From Trichosphaerium sp. ATCC 40318 (Eukaryota > Discosea > Flabellinia > Trichosidae), in NCBI GenBank assembly GCA_038496445.1, contig JALMLS010000385.1, positions 62,001 through 126,000 on the forward strand: a stretch of 64,000 nt of DNA. Direction: 5' to 3'. Shown in pieces: positions 24,839 through 37,233 of the stretch. Positions within the stretch are counted from its first letter, which is position 1; each line of letters begins with the position of its first letter. The position numbers and the translations under genes are program-made. The notes below the pieces were generated by a model. It worked only from the letters and a program-made list of their open reading frames with translations. It made no database searches and was not told where the DNA came from.

Positions 24839-25388
24839 CCAAAAATCTATAACCACGTGACCTACAACAGAACAAAAAATAAATAAAACTACTCATTTTT
24901 TTGTTTGATTCGTTGGTTTGCTACTATGGTTTGTCACAAACCACGTGATTTTTTCATTGTAAAATCTGTCAGAGTTGTTGGAAAAAGGGCATAAAATACC
25001 AGAAGAATGCAAATACAACGATCTAAGACAACACTAAAACAAGAGTGTTTGTTGCTTTTGATTGATCCAAGGTAATTTGTAATAATGGAAGGTTGGTCCA
25101 ATGGAATTCTTGAACCGGAGTTGCAATGAGAGATGGAAGTTACCATCTTGGCACAAATTAACAATAAATCTTTTGAAGTTACTATACACCCAGCACGAGA
25201 CATGTAATTTTGGTTATCACTGTTATTCAAGTATAAATAAGACGGAAACACTAAGAGTTTAAAAGCAAACAAGCTCATATTAAAAACATCACAATAACAA
25301 AAGGAGTAGTTTTATTTGTTTTGGAACTGTAGGTCACGTGGTTAGATTTTTAGATAAAAAACAATTGGGAGCACGATGGTTCTTGTAT
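24839..25388. other. Convergent region between tectonin copies B and C
   Basis: Three CACGTG sites (24852, 24940, 25334) lie here. The minus-strand ORF at 25278-24934 has no family features and I do not call it. Confidence 0.4.
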
Positions 25389-26281
25389 TTATTGTTCAAT
25401 AAGTTCAAAGATATGACCTGAGCCTGGTTTGAGTCCCCATAACTTTTTTGGAAAACCACAACTTATTTGAGCAAAGGTTAATCCAGGTAGTTGTACCCAA
25501 GGATCGTCAATATACTTCTTTGTAAATACTTGATCTAAAAATGAAACGCCGTAGATACCACTGTAACAAACTGCAAAATGTAAAAAAATAGGATCGCCTG
25601 CAACATGCTCCCATCCAGTACCAGCAGGTGTAGAACCAGTCACACCTGTTCTGTAGAAAAGATCTAGAGTAGCATTTAAGGCATAAGCGACGTTATCAGG
25701 ACCAACATGTACTTCTATGAACGCATTTCGTGGAGACTTCTATAGAAGACAAATCGTTAATGAATACTTCAAAAATCAAGGTAAAAAAATTATCAGCACT
25801 TACAGATTGCCATGAGCCTGTCGTTCCTTGTCGAAAGAATACTTCCTTATTAGCATTTACAGCCCATACGCGACCATCATATCCAACAGATAGTTGATCA
25901 ACGTTTCCACCTACTGTAGCCCAACCATCTCCAGCAGGATTACAATCCTGTTCAACCGATTTAGAACGGTGAACAAATAAAAAAAAAGTTTCGTACAGAA
26001 ATGTTGACTCGGTAGTAGATACTGCCAGTATCTGAGATTACCCATACATCATCAGAATCACCAGCTGAGATGTACTTTGCAGGTTCAGGCGTGGGGATGT
26101 GTACAGCTCCTGATTGTGGCGGAAGAATGTACGCTAGTCCATTAACATTAACGCCCCATACACTTTTTCCAACTGATATTTGGGATAAAGCGCCAGGATA
26201 CTGGTCTTCAATGTATGTTTGAGCAAACACTAGATGTATCAGGCATGTCAAGGTAACGAATATTGTTAATCGAAGAGTCAT
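25389..26281 (-). CDS. Secreted tectonin-repeat protein, copy C
   Basis: The same three-exon plan as the other copies. The signal peptide (MTLRLTIFVTLTCLIHLVFA) and ISVGKSVWGVNVNG open exon 1. The last exon ends with GFPKKLWGLKPGSGHIFEL. The sequence is closest to copy A (same strand, same position in the duplicated block). All exons look intact. Confidence 0.86.
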
Positions 26282-27102
26282 TGCTTCTTGTATTAATTAT
26301 TTTGGTGGATATGAATGAAGTTTAAGTGTTGTGGTTGTGGTACATTCAATCGTGAACATTCTATTTCTTCCAATAGTTTTTCCGTTTAGTTTTTACTCGT
26401 TCATCGTGTTCCTTGATATGTATACCAGCAATTACCCAACAAAGATAGAGAATTAAACAAGCATTATGGATGTGAATACTTTGTTCAAAGAGTATTGACA
26501 GCTGGCAGTATTATAAAAATATTCGAAGTAATCCAAAGCTTATAATCTCTTATAGTTCTCATAGCTTGTAGTTTAAAGTCATGCTGCCGACTAAACTATT
26601 TTAAATGTAGCGATTGTCAGTAAACGACGCAGTTAAACGTTAGTCGTATGTGAATCGTTTTAAAGCCTGTATCCGCCAAGCCAACGCGTAGCTATTTTCA
26701 TTCTACTAGAAACACGTGACGATATTGTAGTTCAAATAATTTGTTGCGAATGTTAACAAAAACAGATGTTATTTTATCACGTGGCTTCTAATTCGCTTTA
26801 CATTCACTCCAACATTTCATACCACTACTGTTAGTTAGCTAAAATACGAAAAAACGCAATAGTACTACCAGCTGTCAATAATCGTTGAACAAAGAATATT
26901 CACATCCATAATGCCTGTACAGAGTTTAACTACATCCTTCGTTGTTTGAAAATTGTTAGTATTCATATCAAGGGACACGATGAACGAGCTTAAAACTAAA
27001 TGAAAGAAACATTGGAGAAATCATATGTTCACGATTGAATGTACCACAACCACAACACTTAAACTTCATTCATAACCACCAAAATAATTAATACAAGAAG
27101 CA
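26282..27102. promoter_or_regulatory. Divergent promoter of tectonin pair C/D, with inverted repeats
   Basis: It corresponds to 23085-23948. A block at about 26455-26525 (TATTGACAGCTGGCAGTATT) returns inverted at about 26845-26935. CACGTG lies at 26712 and 26778. Confidence 0.6.
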
Positions 27103-27999
27103 ATGACTCTTCGATTAACAATATTCGTTACCTTGACATGCCTGATACATCTAGTGTTCACCCAAATCTACGCAGAAGAGAACTACCTTGCTTTATCCCA
27201 TATTTCAGTTGGGAAAAGTGTATGGGGCGTTGATGTTCATGGACAAGCCTACATTCTTCCATCAGTACCAGGAGCAGTAAACATCCCTGCGCCTTTACCT
27301 CTTAGTTACATCTCAGCTGGTGAGTCTGGCGATGTCTGGGCTATCACAACTGACGGGCAAATCTATTACCGAGATGGCATCAACATTACTGTACGAAATC
27401 TTTTTACTTGTGCATCTTAGTAAATCTTTGAGAAGGTGTGTGATTATGTTGGACATAGTTGGGTTACAGTTGGTGGTAGCATTGATCAACTATCTGTTGG
27501 AGTTGATGGTCGTGTATGGGGTGTAAATGCTGTTAACGCACTATACTATCGACCAGGAACAACAGGCCTATGGCAACTGGTAAGTACCTCATACATTGAT
27601 ATCTTTTTGCTCTTTTTTCTGTTGCGTACTATTCAATAATTGCTTTAGGTCTCAGGAGTAAACACTTTCTTAGAGGTTCACGTTGCCGCCGATAACGTTC
27701 CCTATGCCTTACATATCAGTGGATATCTTCGATACAGAACAGGTGTCACTGTTTCTACACCTACTGGTACTGGATGGGGTGCTGTGCCTGGAAATGTTAT
27801 TTTTGAGCATTTTACTATTTGTTACGGTGGTATCTACGGCGTTACACCAAGCAAACAAGTCATGACAAAGAAGCGTATTGATGACCCTTGGGTAACACTA
27901 CCTGGATTAACCTTTGATCAAATAAGTTGTGGTTACCCAAACAGGTTATGGGGAATCAAATCAATCACAGGTTCTATCATCAAGCTTATTGAACAATAA
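27103..27999 (+). CDS. Secreted tectonin-repeat protein, copy D
   Basis: Exons 27103-27390, 27436-27579 and 27649-27999 give 260 residues in uninterrupted phase 0. The signal peptide is followed by ISVGKSVWGVDVHGQ, ISAGESGDVWAIT, LSVGVDGRVWGVNA and GYPNRLWGIKS. It is closest to copy B. Family role: lectin-like recognition, possibly of bacteria or self surfaces. Confidence 0.88.
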
Positions 28000-28705
28000 C
28001 CAATAATCACGTGACAATGCAAGCCTAAAAAACATAACAAAAAACAAATAAAACTCCGTTTTTGCTTTGTTGGTTTGATACTCACATCTGATATCCATGT
28101 TTAGTATTGAATAAAATCTACCCTTGTCTGTACTTGCTTAATTAATTCTTGATACAAGCACAGAAAATGCGATAATATCGATACTTATCAACTGTTACCA
28201 TGCACCGCCATGTTTATGTAGTTCAGAAGCAACGACATTTTTTAGTTAGTAGGCACATAGCAATAAGGTTCAAACGATATAAAGCGCAGTAACTGTTACT
28301 CCACTTTAACTATTTACAGCATAGATCGTCAGGTAGTAACATGACTCACTTTACGCCCAGAAAACGGTTTGGACTTTCATTGAAAATGTTGCAAAATTTT
28401 TTTTGGTTTTTGTTTTTGGTTTTGTGAATTTTATACATGGGTTACAATAATTGTAGGAAATCTAGTTATTGGTGTTGTTGTTGCTGTTCATCATATGGTT
28501 TAGGGTCTTCAAAAAAGTTGAATGCGCTTGCCATTATTGTTGGTGGCACTAAATAAAATAAGCATTCGCGGCCAAAAAAAAACTAAAAAAGTGACTTAAG
28601 CGAGAACTGGTTTTTGACAAACAACATTGTTTGTCAACTCTAAGTTCTAATCTTGTACACCGAAAGTAGCACATGGTTTAGCGCGTATTATGGTTTGAAT
28701 AAATT
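28000..28705. other. Convergent gap after tectonin copy D
   Basis: CACGTG at 28006 and AT-rich runs are present. No supported gene is seen. Confidence 0.4.
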
Positions 28706-30485
28706 TCAACCAACAACACACCCATGAGGTGCTGTTTTTTGTAAAAAAAGTAAATTTATTTTTTGTACCGAGATCTTGCTTCATCTGCCCTGAGGATACA
28801 CAAGGACATCCTGTGGATTCAGTGTATTGGTCATTTACATATTCATCAATATCATTTAATGACTTGACCCAATTCCTAAAAGCGTTGTTACTTCAAATAA
28901 CAAGCACAAAAAAACCCAAAACTCAAAGACAACAGTTGGGAAATTGGTTACCTTGTTCGACGCTGAATAAAGTTGAGAAATTTAACGTTTTGTTTATCTT
29001 CTGGAGATATTGTATGAACACTCGAAGCGAAAGCACAACCTTTGATTATTGTAAGCAACGGAGAATCTAAAAAAAAAGCCAAAACTGAAATTTTAAGTAG
29101 TAACGCTGACTTCACCAAATCTTTTGTATTACGTACGACTTATGCGATCAAGAGCGTCAGCTATATTATATAAGTATTAAGGAATCATAAACACATGTTT
29201 AGTCGACCAGCAAGTCTCATAAAACACCAAAAACAAAGAAAAAAATTGGCGTACCTCTCTGTTTCAACAACTCTACAACAACAGGTCCACCAAGTGAATG
29301 AGCCATGAAGAAAATATGTGAAGCTTTTGCCTTTGATAATATATTATCCCATACATACAATAAGTGATTTGTAGGTGTGTCATTCTCAGGAACAGGAACG
29401 TCTGTACCATTAACTTTCACTACAACACCAAATTAGCAACATCACAAAAAAAATTCAGTGAAATTCTTGAGACTGTTGTATCACGTGACGAAAATAATTT
29501 TGCCTTAAAAAGAGATATGGGCTAGTTTGTTATAAATAGCGCACCTGAATTCGCGTTTGGATTTAATACAATGACAGCATAACCTCTTTGTTCGGCTTCT
29601 TTTAGGTACGAAAATATTGTACCAGTTTTAATGTCTACTTGTATACAAAGGCTTCTAGACCATAATCCAACCCTATATACGTTATTGCTAAACAGTAACA
29701 GACTAAAAAATCTAAATTTAAAGACAACAGAACGCACAGTGAGGTCACAAACGAGAAAAACTTTGAGCATAAAAAAAAACAAAAAAAAATTCCTGCGCAG
29801 TTACTATTTCGAAAAACTTCCTCGGAGTGAGCGTTTAACGTTTAAGCATTTAAAGCGCTTCCAATCAAGTGGTTTTTACGTCTCAGCCGTTTACAAAAAA
29901 TTTTCTTAAACGTACGTTTCTGGTCGTCTACCACCACAGCTTTGTACAATGACAAGAATCTTATTGCTAGTTGCGAGATTTTCTGTGTGATAAATCGGTA
30001 TCCGCGGCTCGTCTGATTTAGCGCCAATAGGCAAGTGCATGAGCTATTACGTGCGTAAGTAGCCTATATATGTATTTTAAACAACATCTAGATGCGTACC
30101 TTGAGTTTGTAGTCAGAAACCATCATTTGTACCAAATCTTTCTGTAATTGCTCTCCAAGTGCCACATAATGGGGCTGGTCTATGAATTTGAACTTTTCAC
30201 CTTGAAGCGACGTGTTAGAGTAAAATTAGTTTTTCCAATTAACGCCCTTACCAGTCGTAGAATGTCTTAGAACACCGTTTGGGTCTATTTGGTACTCAAA
30301 ATCAGCAAGACTCTGTGGATTGGCAGGTAATTTCAATAGAACGTCTTCCTACACATACTACGTCATTTTGGAGGTCAATATAACGTTTAACGAACTTGGG
30401 TGTCACTTGTTGATCTATAAACCATGTATGCCGCTAAGGCCGCCGCGCCTAAAACGGCAGTACCCAGAGCGATGCGAAACTCCAT
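28706..30485 (-). CDS. ARB2/FAM172-like alpha/beta-hydrolase-fold protein with N-terminal membrane anchor
   Basis: The start at 30485 (MEFRIALGTAVLGAAALAAYMVY) is a signal anchor. Exon 2 (FEYQIDPNGVLRHSTTG) and exon 3 (FKFIDQPHYVALGEQL) match the ARB2/FAM172 N-terminal pattern. Later exons give ILVIVQSCGG, LWSRSLCIQVDIKTG, GYAVIVLNPNAN and FFMAHSLGGPVVVELL, with the nucleophile-elbow-like H-S-L-G-G. The 3' exons (NWVKSLNDIDEYV, GCPCVSSGQMKQDL) match the family C-terminus and end at TGA 28708-28706. Fission yeast Arb2 acts in siRNA loading and FAM172A links Argonaute to splicing. The N-terminal hydrophobic segment here suggests an ER or membrane location instead. About eight exons with short introns. 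Confidence 0.8.
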
Positions 30486-30641
30486 ACGATTGCCAATAAT
30501 AAAAGAGAATAAGTGACAGCCCTGAAAAAAAATCGATGTGAACCTTTTTATTCCTTCCATGTATTAAAAGGAGCCTTTACATGCATAGTAAAACTAAGGA
30601 AGTGAAATCATAGAAACAAGATTTGTCAAAAGTCTAACAGC

Positions 30642-31000
30642 TAAAAACAGATGTCATTCAATTGGTAGCCAGCTACGCTATGCAAAATGACTCCAGGCAT
30701 TTACTCTTGGAGTATTTGGAGACAAGAATCCGCGTTGGATTTGTTCAAGCTCTATTACTACACCCACAACTAGTGAGGGTAAGCTTGTTACTGATCTTCG
30801 TAAAACATGTTTCTACATAATTCCGCACAAGAAACACTACATCTGTAGTCAATGGGTTCAATATCCTCTAGAAAACGTACAATGCACGTATAACATGAAG
30901 TGCATCAAGGAAATAACAGTCTTGGTAGCGAAAAGATACATTGTAGGTGACAATCTGCCTTGTGGAATGAATGAATTCAGAAAAAAATGAGAATACAACT
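30642..31000 (+). CDS. Possible small gene, structure unresolved
   Basis: A frame without stops runs from about 30695 to TGA near 31000, roughly 100 codons (LGVFGDKNPRWICSSS ... QWVQYPLENVQCTYN). It has no clear initiating Met; a splice from MSFN at 30642 does not keep this frame. Cys and aromatic content look protein-like. It is either an exon of an unrecognised gene or a relic. Confidence 0.25.
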
Positions 31001-31053
31001 GTTAGCCTCACAATTGTTATTGCAATAATTTATTTTGTGGTGTGATCATTACC

Positions 31054-31851
31054 TTACATTAAAGAACATGAGTTTGTGTCATTTGATTCTGCCAACTTTT
31101 CAACTTTGAACTTGATAGCACTCCCAAGCATGGCAGCTTCTAAAACGACTACATTCTATAAATTTTGTGTTGAAGATAAATTACTATTTACCTTCTTTTA
31201 CACCAATGCCATCTAAAGCGCTTGTTTCAATGTAGCTGTACAACTTGTATTATGTCAAAATTACAAGAGTAATATAACATGACGTACATTGTATTCTTGA
31301 ACAACTTCTATTACTTCTTCCTTTGTCACTTCTGCTTTGAATTCTTTTCGCAGATCAGACTTGGTACCAACAAGTACTTTAACTACTCCAGGCCTAAAAT
31401 GATTTGCCTCTATAATCCACTGTAATATGAACGTAAGATATAGGTAACTATATATTTATTAATCCTGTACCCTTTCTTTGATTTGTGTAAACGACGTTCT
31501 GTTTGATACATCAAAGACTAATAGCAAAATATCCTAAATTTTTTTTTAACTGTTATTGTCTTTGTTCACGTGCTATTATTTTACCGTATCGCTGTATTTC
31601 ATTGCGTGGCGATAATTGTAGCAACTTAGTCCGTCATAATTTCCAGCTGTATCCCAAAAGGCTTTTTTTTGAACCGGGTGTTAGGATTGACTTGATTTCT
31701 TGGGGCAATGCTTACTTAACTCAACATTTTTGTAAAAAACTGTTTGCAGATTTATCCTGTTCCGAGTTACATCCGTCAATTCGTTTTTTTTACGCTACCT
31801 GGACAAGTCCATCATTTTAACGTATTCACGGGGAAATCTATCTATGTTTGC
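31054..31851 (-). pseudogene. Rho-family GTPase lacking the N-terminal P-loop exon
   Basis: Exons on the minus strand encode DRFPREYVKMM (switch I region of Rho type), FWDTAGNYDGLSCYNYRH (switch II; the catalytic Gln is Asn), ILLLVFDVSNRTSF, VVKVLVGTKSDLR (TKxD) and IETSALDGIGV, and end SNDTNSCSLM with a CaaX box for prenylation. The stop is at 31056-31054. No exon with GxxxxGKT is present upstream to 32110, or beyond as far as I could read to about 33300. An inverted-repeat element begins about 140 bp upstream. I infer 5' truncation, possibly by insertion. A distant first exon cannot be excluded. Confidence 0.65.
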
Positions 31852-31989
31852 CTAACTTAGAACATTCATAAAGGTGAGTGGGTTACATTCAAACTCATAC
31901 TTGAGAATATCGGTAAAAAAGAAGAAATAGTGTGAAACACGGCCGGTCCGTAAGTTTACAGAATATTTGAAACCAGGAGATAAGAAAAT

Positions 31990-32760
31990 ATATGAGATAT
32001 TGTATGTTTCATTCAAGTTTTACTAATATTTTCTAGAAAGTGAGTTTTTAGCACTTTTAACAGATCTAGCAAGATCTGACACTTCTGTCAAATGGTGTAG
32101 ATCTATCACAATGTGAACTATTTGTGTTACAATGTTGTCCTTCATTGTATGCCTTAAGTAAGCGATGGCAAAATTTTCAATGTAAGTTTCAACAGACCAT
32201 GGAAGATGATCGCAGTATTTTACCTACGCCAACTGTACACGGTACGATCCCACAGAGGTGTTCAATGCAAAGCGAATTAAAAAGGTATGATGTCCTACAA
32301 AGCTTCGCATTACCGCCAAACACAGTATGAATGCATCAAACACTGTTTGCTGTATGTTTTGCTTCAAAAAATCAAAACGTGTATAACTTACTAGCGCTAC
32401 GCTAGCGCCTACCCCACGCTAACAGAAGCGCTACTATCATCCAAGCAGCAATGAAGGTGTAACAACGTCAAAACCGCCCCAAAACACCACCAGCGTTGCT
32501 GTAGGCTTTGTAAACGCCGCTAGGCGTCAAATATGTAAATAAAAAAGTTTGCTCTGGGTTTGTTAAATCACGTGGGTTTGAAACGGTTGGAGTCACTGGA
32601 CAGGCGTGAGGGTAGATCACATTTAAAAAATGACAATTTGCAAGATCTGTCAGAAGTGTCAAATCCGTCAGATCTGACAGATCAGGCAGAAACTGGATTT
32701 TTTATGCTAAAAGTCAGTCTGTCTCAAAACTTGAATGAAACAGACAATACTTGTTCGTTT
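31990..32760. mobile_element. Candidate foldback/MITE-like element with inverted arms
   Basis: The left arm (about 31990-32110), read as reverse complement, aligns with the right arm (about 32630-32760): GACAGAAGTGTCA, AGATCTG-rich blocks and AAAACTTGAATGAAACA occur in the same order. Arms of about 110-130 bp are diverged and flank about 520 bp with no transposase. I could not fix target-site duplications. Confidence 0.45.
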
Positions 32761-33549
32761 CAACAAATCAATACCACACTATGGTACCAGCTCTCGCTTT
32801 GGATCTTCAAGTCGTTTCAGCGATACCCTTTCTCTTCCAGGGTCAAACACTCACATACATGTCGCAAACACCTGATGTGTTCCCCTTCAAGTATAGAACA
32901 TACATGGTACACAATAGTAAGATGTACAGTCATTGTTCATTAGTTACCAGCAACATTGTGGATCTTACTTTGTACAAATCATAGTAATAAAATAGATAGC
33001 CGACACAGCTCTATTCTTAACAAACTATCCCACAGTGTTTATGATAGCAAGCGCTTGTTATCTATCTCATGTAGCAGCGCTTTTTACTGGTCAATAAAGT
33101 AGTGATACGTATCGTGTACTTGCTAATCACGCGACTCTTTATCTTTATCTCCTTTTACGACCTAACTCTCATTCAGGTTGTCAAGACATTGAGTAGATTT
33201 AGGCTTAAGTAGCAACCATATTAAGATGCTTTTTATCGCGACATGACACGTGCTTCTTTTTGAAAAAGTTGATTTTAAAAAAACACCAAACTGTATCAAT
33301 AGGTAGGTAGTAATGTCTGAAAACGTATTATTTGCGCGTGTTCGTGAAGGAACTCTTTCCTACGAAAAGATAAAAACTGAAAACAAATTATCCGGATGAA
33401 TTTGTTAAATGGTCAAAACTATCCCAACTGTGACGAGATAGAAAAGAGAAATTCATAACTTCAGAAAACACTAAAATCCATTTTGTCGCTGACCACGACA
33501 GACTTTATTATAACAGATATACTGTTAAACGTACATATACATAGATTTT
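32761..33549. other. Gap upstream of class C GPCR
   Basis: An ATG-initiated ORF of 67 codons at 32781-32984 (MVPALALDLQVV) and a broken frame at 33314-33450 (MSENVLFARVREG) look protein-like but are unrecognised. CACGTG occurs at 33245. Confidence 0.35.
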
Positions 33550-36500
33550 ATGATCACGTGGAGCGTGTTTACATCTGCTGCGCTAGTGTGGATAACGTTG
33601 GTTACATTTGGCTCGCCAACTAATTGTGAAACGAAGCAAATAAACGTTGGTGCGTTTACAGTTAGATGTAGAATCTATGTGTGTGGGTGTTATTTACGTC
33701 ATACTTTAGCTCTTTCGTTGCCAAGAGACAACGGGCATTTGCCTTTCCCCATTGGCACAAACCTGTTCTTGTACGGCGTTGTTAGCGTTTTGAAAAAAAA
33801 AACTACAACAGTTGAACAAAAAAAGCCAGTTTGTGCGCTATATCTAACCCACGTGATTAGGGATGGATTTGAATACTTTGAGAAATGGCTATCACATCAT
33901 CCAATACAAGAAAGTACACCAAACTGCGACGCTCTAATAACACTTGATTTAGCTTCCAAATAGCAATTTAAACATCACATTGAAGTTTATTGTCGAAGAC
34001 GACAGTTTTATATTACCTAACGCCAAGCGCTTTTACAAGAGTTTTGCTGAGCGCAACGATATATCTTTTTTACTAGCACCATACGGAAAAAAATTAGCAG
34101 AAGCTGCAGCTACCATAACAGAAGAGAACGATCTGACTCTATGTAAAATTTTTTTTCGGACTGTTTTTATTTTATTTATTTTTATCCTTAGTGAGCTTCA
34201 CAAACATTGATTCGAAACTTCCACTTATTGGCAGGCAAGTATTGCCGTTGAGGATACCTACAAACAAGGATTATGAGTACGTCATTCCATCCTTTCCTTC
34301 TTTGTTTCCAATGTTACCTAACATTCACTAAGGATTACTCTCGCTCCTCTTCGTGTTGCAGGCGCCAAAACAGTTGTCATCATTCAAAGGAATGATACAG
34401 AAGCAGAAGATTGTCTGCATCCAGATTTTAAAGAAGCCATGTTTAATCAAGGTCTTGATGTTGTTGATACAATTCACATGCAAGGAATAGGTAACACCAA
34501 ATTTTTTTTTGCAAAGTTGTACTAAACGCTGTTCCTGCCAGGACTGAATTTCCCTGAGCTCCCATTTGGCGATCCAACAGAAACAGCGCGTATTGAAGAA
34601 TATGTCGCCAGGGAGACTCTAAGAGTTATACGAGAAAAAGATCCAGACGCATGGTTTTTCTGCGATTATTCAAATGGAGGTCATTTATTGGAAGTAATGC
34701 AAAGTGTAGATTACACTCCAAGAGCGTTTATTGGTCCTGGTAGAAGAATATTTGGTCCCACATGGGATTATGAGTCTAATATATTATCCGTACGTGATGT
34801 TATATATCATGAAAGCTAAGAATGGCACTCCCAAATTCTCTTCGAGTTGTAACTTTTTTTATTGTAGTTTGATAGTCAAACAGACTTTCCTAAAAGCGAT
34901 GACCCTTTTGGTACTATGACGTCACTTGCAGCAGATTTCTTTTCGAGAATGAATAGAACAATAGATACAACTACTTTCGATGCTATATTGCCAGGAGTAG
35001 TAATACAGATGGGACTTGAAGAAATGGACAAAAATGGCAAAACATTCGAGGTACAAATAGTTAGTGGTCCCAATTCACTACAAATAGTTAAAACCCCCTT
35101 GCACACCTTGTCATGACACCTTTTTCTTTCTTCTTTTATTCTAATCGCCAAAAGGTTGATGGTAATGGCCGACTAAGAGTTGCTAATTACGAAGGATGTA
35201 TGGGCAATAGTAACGTACTAATTTCTACTTGAATAAGTTGTTTAACATAACTTCTATTTTAGAACCAGGACGCTGGGTTTCTTTATCTACAAACTGAACT
35301 TAAAGACACGCTTGTACGAATGGATATTACTACAGTAGTAGGTCCTTTAGGATGGGATACAAGGAACAGACAACAGAGGAAAAATTTGTTTGTACAAGTC
35401 GTCAATGGTGACGACAAAGTAGTTTCTCCTATCTCTATTCAAGAAACCCAGTTTGTTTATCCCATGCCCACATGGAAAGAGCGTGTTTTTAATCCTGAAT
35501 TTGGTACGTTTTGTTGATACATTAACAGCGAAAAACACCTAATACTACCTTTTAAAGGTCATTGGACAGAGGTCATTGTGACTATTATATCAATCTTACT
35601 TTCTCTTGTAAGTATTGGATGGGCTACCTTTACACTGGTTCTATTCTTAGGGTATGGTCCAAAACAAATGCAGTGCGCAATAAAGGTGAGAGACGCTTTA
35701 ATAATTATTCTTAACCTGGTTTCATAAGGCTTCATCTCCTTTATTTATGTGCCTCACACTCCTTGGAAGTATTATATTATACTTATCTGCTCTTACGTTA
35801 CTTCCAAACTTGGTTTCAGATTTCACTTGTGCGGCAAGGGCGTGGCTTGTTGATATTGGATTCATTCTTCTTTTTGGGTTTGTTTTTTCTTTTGAAGTTG
35901 TTGATTTTGTTTCTTACTTTTTTCTTAGGCCATTCTTCGCTAAAGCACGTGATAATTTTTGAAATCATTTTTTTAATTTATGAGTGCTCTAGACTTTCAG
36001 AATTGAACGGCTGTGGAGTATAAGAACAACAGAAGTCTTTACTATTTCGAATCTGATGCTTTTCACTTGGGTGTTTGGATTATTTGTCGTTCATGTTGTT
36101 CTTCTAAGTACAATGGTACACGCTCACAAATCGTAACTATATTTATAAACTGTCTTGCTAATGTTTGTTACAGACTGTTTATGGAAATATAAGACGAGAA
36201 ATTGTTGTTGTGGATAGTGTAAGAGTTATCAATAACTATTATAAATGTAAAGCGAATACTTTTTATGTAATAATGGCATCTTTTCTTGTAGCACTAGATG
36301 TACGACAATATCAAAATCTTAGTGAAAAATGCCACTAATTTAACTATACTAGGCTATTTTAATGGGATTTGGAGCATTCTTGGCATTCAGAGTGAGAAGG
36401 ATACCGATCAGTATTTACAACGAATCGAAAGTGATTTTTTATGCTGTTTACAATGTAATATTTTTTTCAATCATTTGTGTTGCTCTCTTCACACCAGATG

Positions 36501-36789
36501 ACATTGAGCAATTCACACAATTTTTCATTGTAGCACTTCTTATAATGCTAGGATCAGGTACGATATTTGCTTGGGAGAAAGCTAACCATAACATGAGACC
36601 AAATTCGTCATTTTGATGTGCTAATTGTTTCCTGTTTTAGCGATCACAGTGAACATACTCTTTCTATTTAAAGTGTCACACATATTTTCTGAAATCAGTA
36701 AGACGTCAAAGTCAGCAACTGATAAAAATACAAGATCACAAGCAACTGCACCTGCTCATACTGCAACAAATAGTTGTCAAGAAGTTTAA
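33550..36789 (+). CDS. Class C (GABA-B/mGlu-like) G-protein-coupled receptor
   Basis: The start MITWSVFTSAALVWITLV at 33550 is a signal peptide. The large ectodomain (about 33650-35560) resembles a type 1 periplasmic-binding (Venus-flytrap) domain: ALYLTHVIRDGFEYFE, APLRVAGAKTVVII, DAWFFCDYSNGG. Seven TM helices follow: WTEVIVTIISILLSLV, SSPLFMCLTLLGSI, DFTCAARAWLVDIGFILLFG (the conserved TM3 Cys region), then RLWSIRTTEVF and later helices. The class C signature GAFLAFRVRRIPISIYNESK precedes TM6, and TM7 is near 36640. The short tail ends TNSCQEV at 36789. About 15 exons. Such receptors sense amino acids or GABA in animals and are also found in social amoebae; the ligand here is unknown. Confidence 0.85.
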
Positions 36790-37233
36790 AATAAATCATT
36801 TTGAATGAGGGGTTTTGTTCATATAAGTCAACCTAAGGATATCACTCACTCAATCATATACACGTTGAAAAACCGTAGCAGAGATTCACATAAGGCGTAA
36901 GCCATGAAAAGAAAACGCTTGTGACACGTAGTCGGCATGTTCTATTTCTTCGAAATCCGTTCTTTTTGGAGGCTTTTGTACGACATTTTTGTAGAAAACA
37001 TACCATTTTTTAGTCAATCGTGGCTCTAATCAATTTCGCGAAAGTATTGCGCGTGTTTTAACAAAATGCAGGACATCTCCTGGAATCAGAGATGTCATTC
37101 AGTATTCGTAAGACTAACAGTAGTTCGAGAAATCATCACATTTAAATGTTGTTGCATACCGAAAAATCTGTAACTTTTCTTTTTGAGTCATTTCTCTAAC
37201 TCTTTGACACTGTTAACAGCTGTTTCGCTCGCC
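36790..37233. other. Gap with a fragment of the 12-kb F-box intron repeat
   Basis: The string GGCTCTAATCAATTT at about 37021-37036 and its flanks resemble the intron at 12056-12110 of the F-box gene. No other feature is seen. Confidence 0.35.

Larger units (their letters stand above)
22180..27999. repeat. Tandem duplication of a divergent tectonin gene pair
   Basis: Order and strands are A(-) B(+) C(-) D(+). A pairs with C, B with D, and the intergenic blocks also pair, so the unit of about 2.7-2.9 kb was duplicated in direct orientation. The A/B pair is itself an inverted duplication. Confidence 0.75.

Noticed and set aside
24934-25278. 114-codon minus-strand ORF between tectonin copies B and C
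   Set aside because: No homologous counterpart elsewhere, low-complexity hydrophobic stretches and no features of a known family.
28729-29070. Plus-strand 113-codon ORF with a faint NACHT/STAND-like look
   Set aside because: The minus strand here encodes the last exons of the ARB2-like gene with a good family match and splice sites, so the plus ORF is a shadow.
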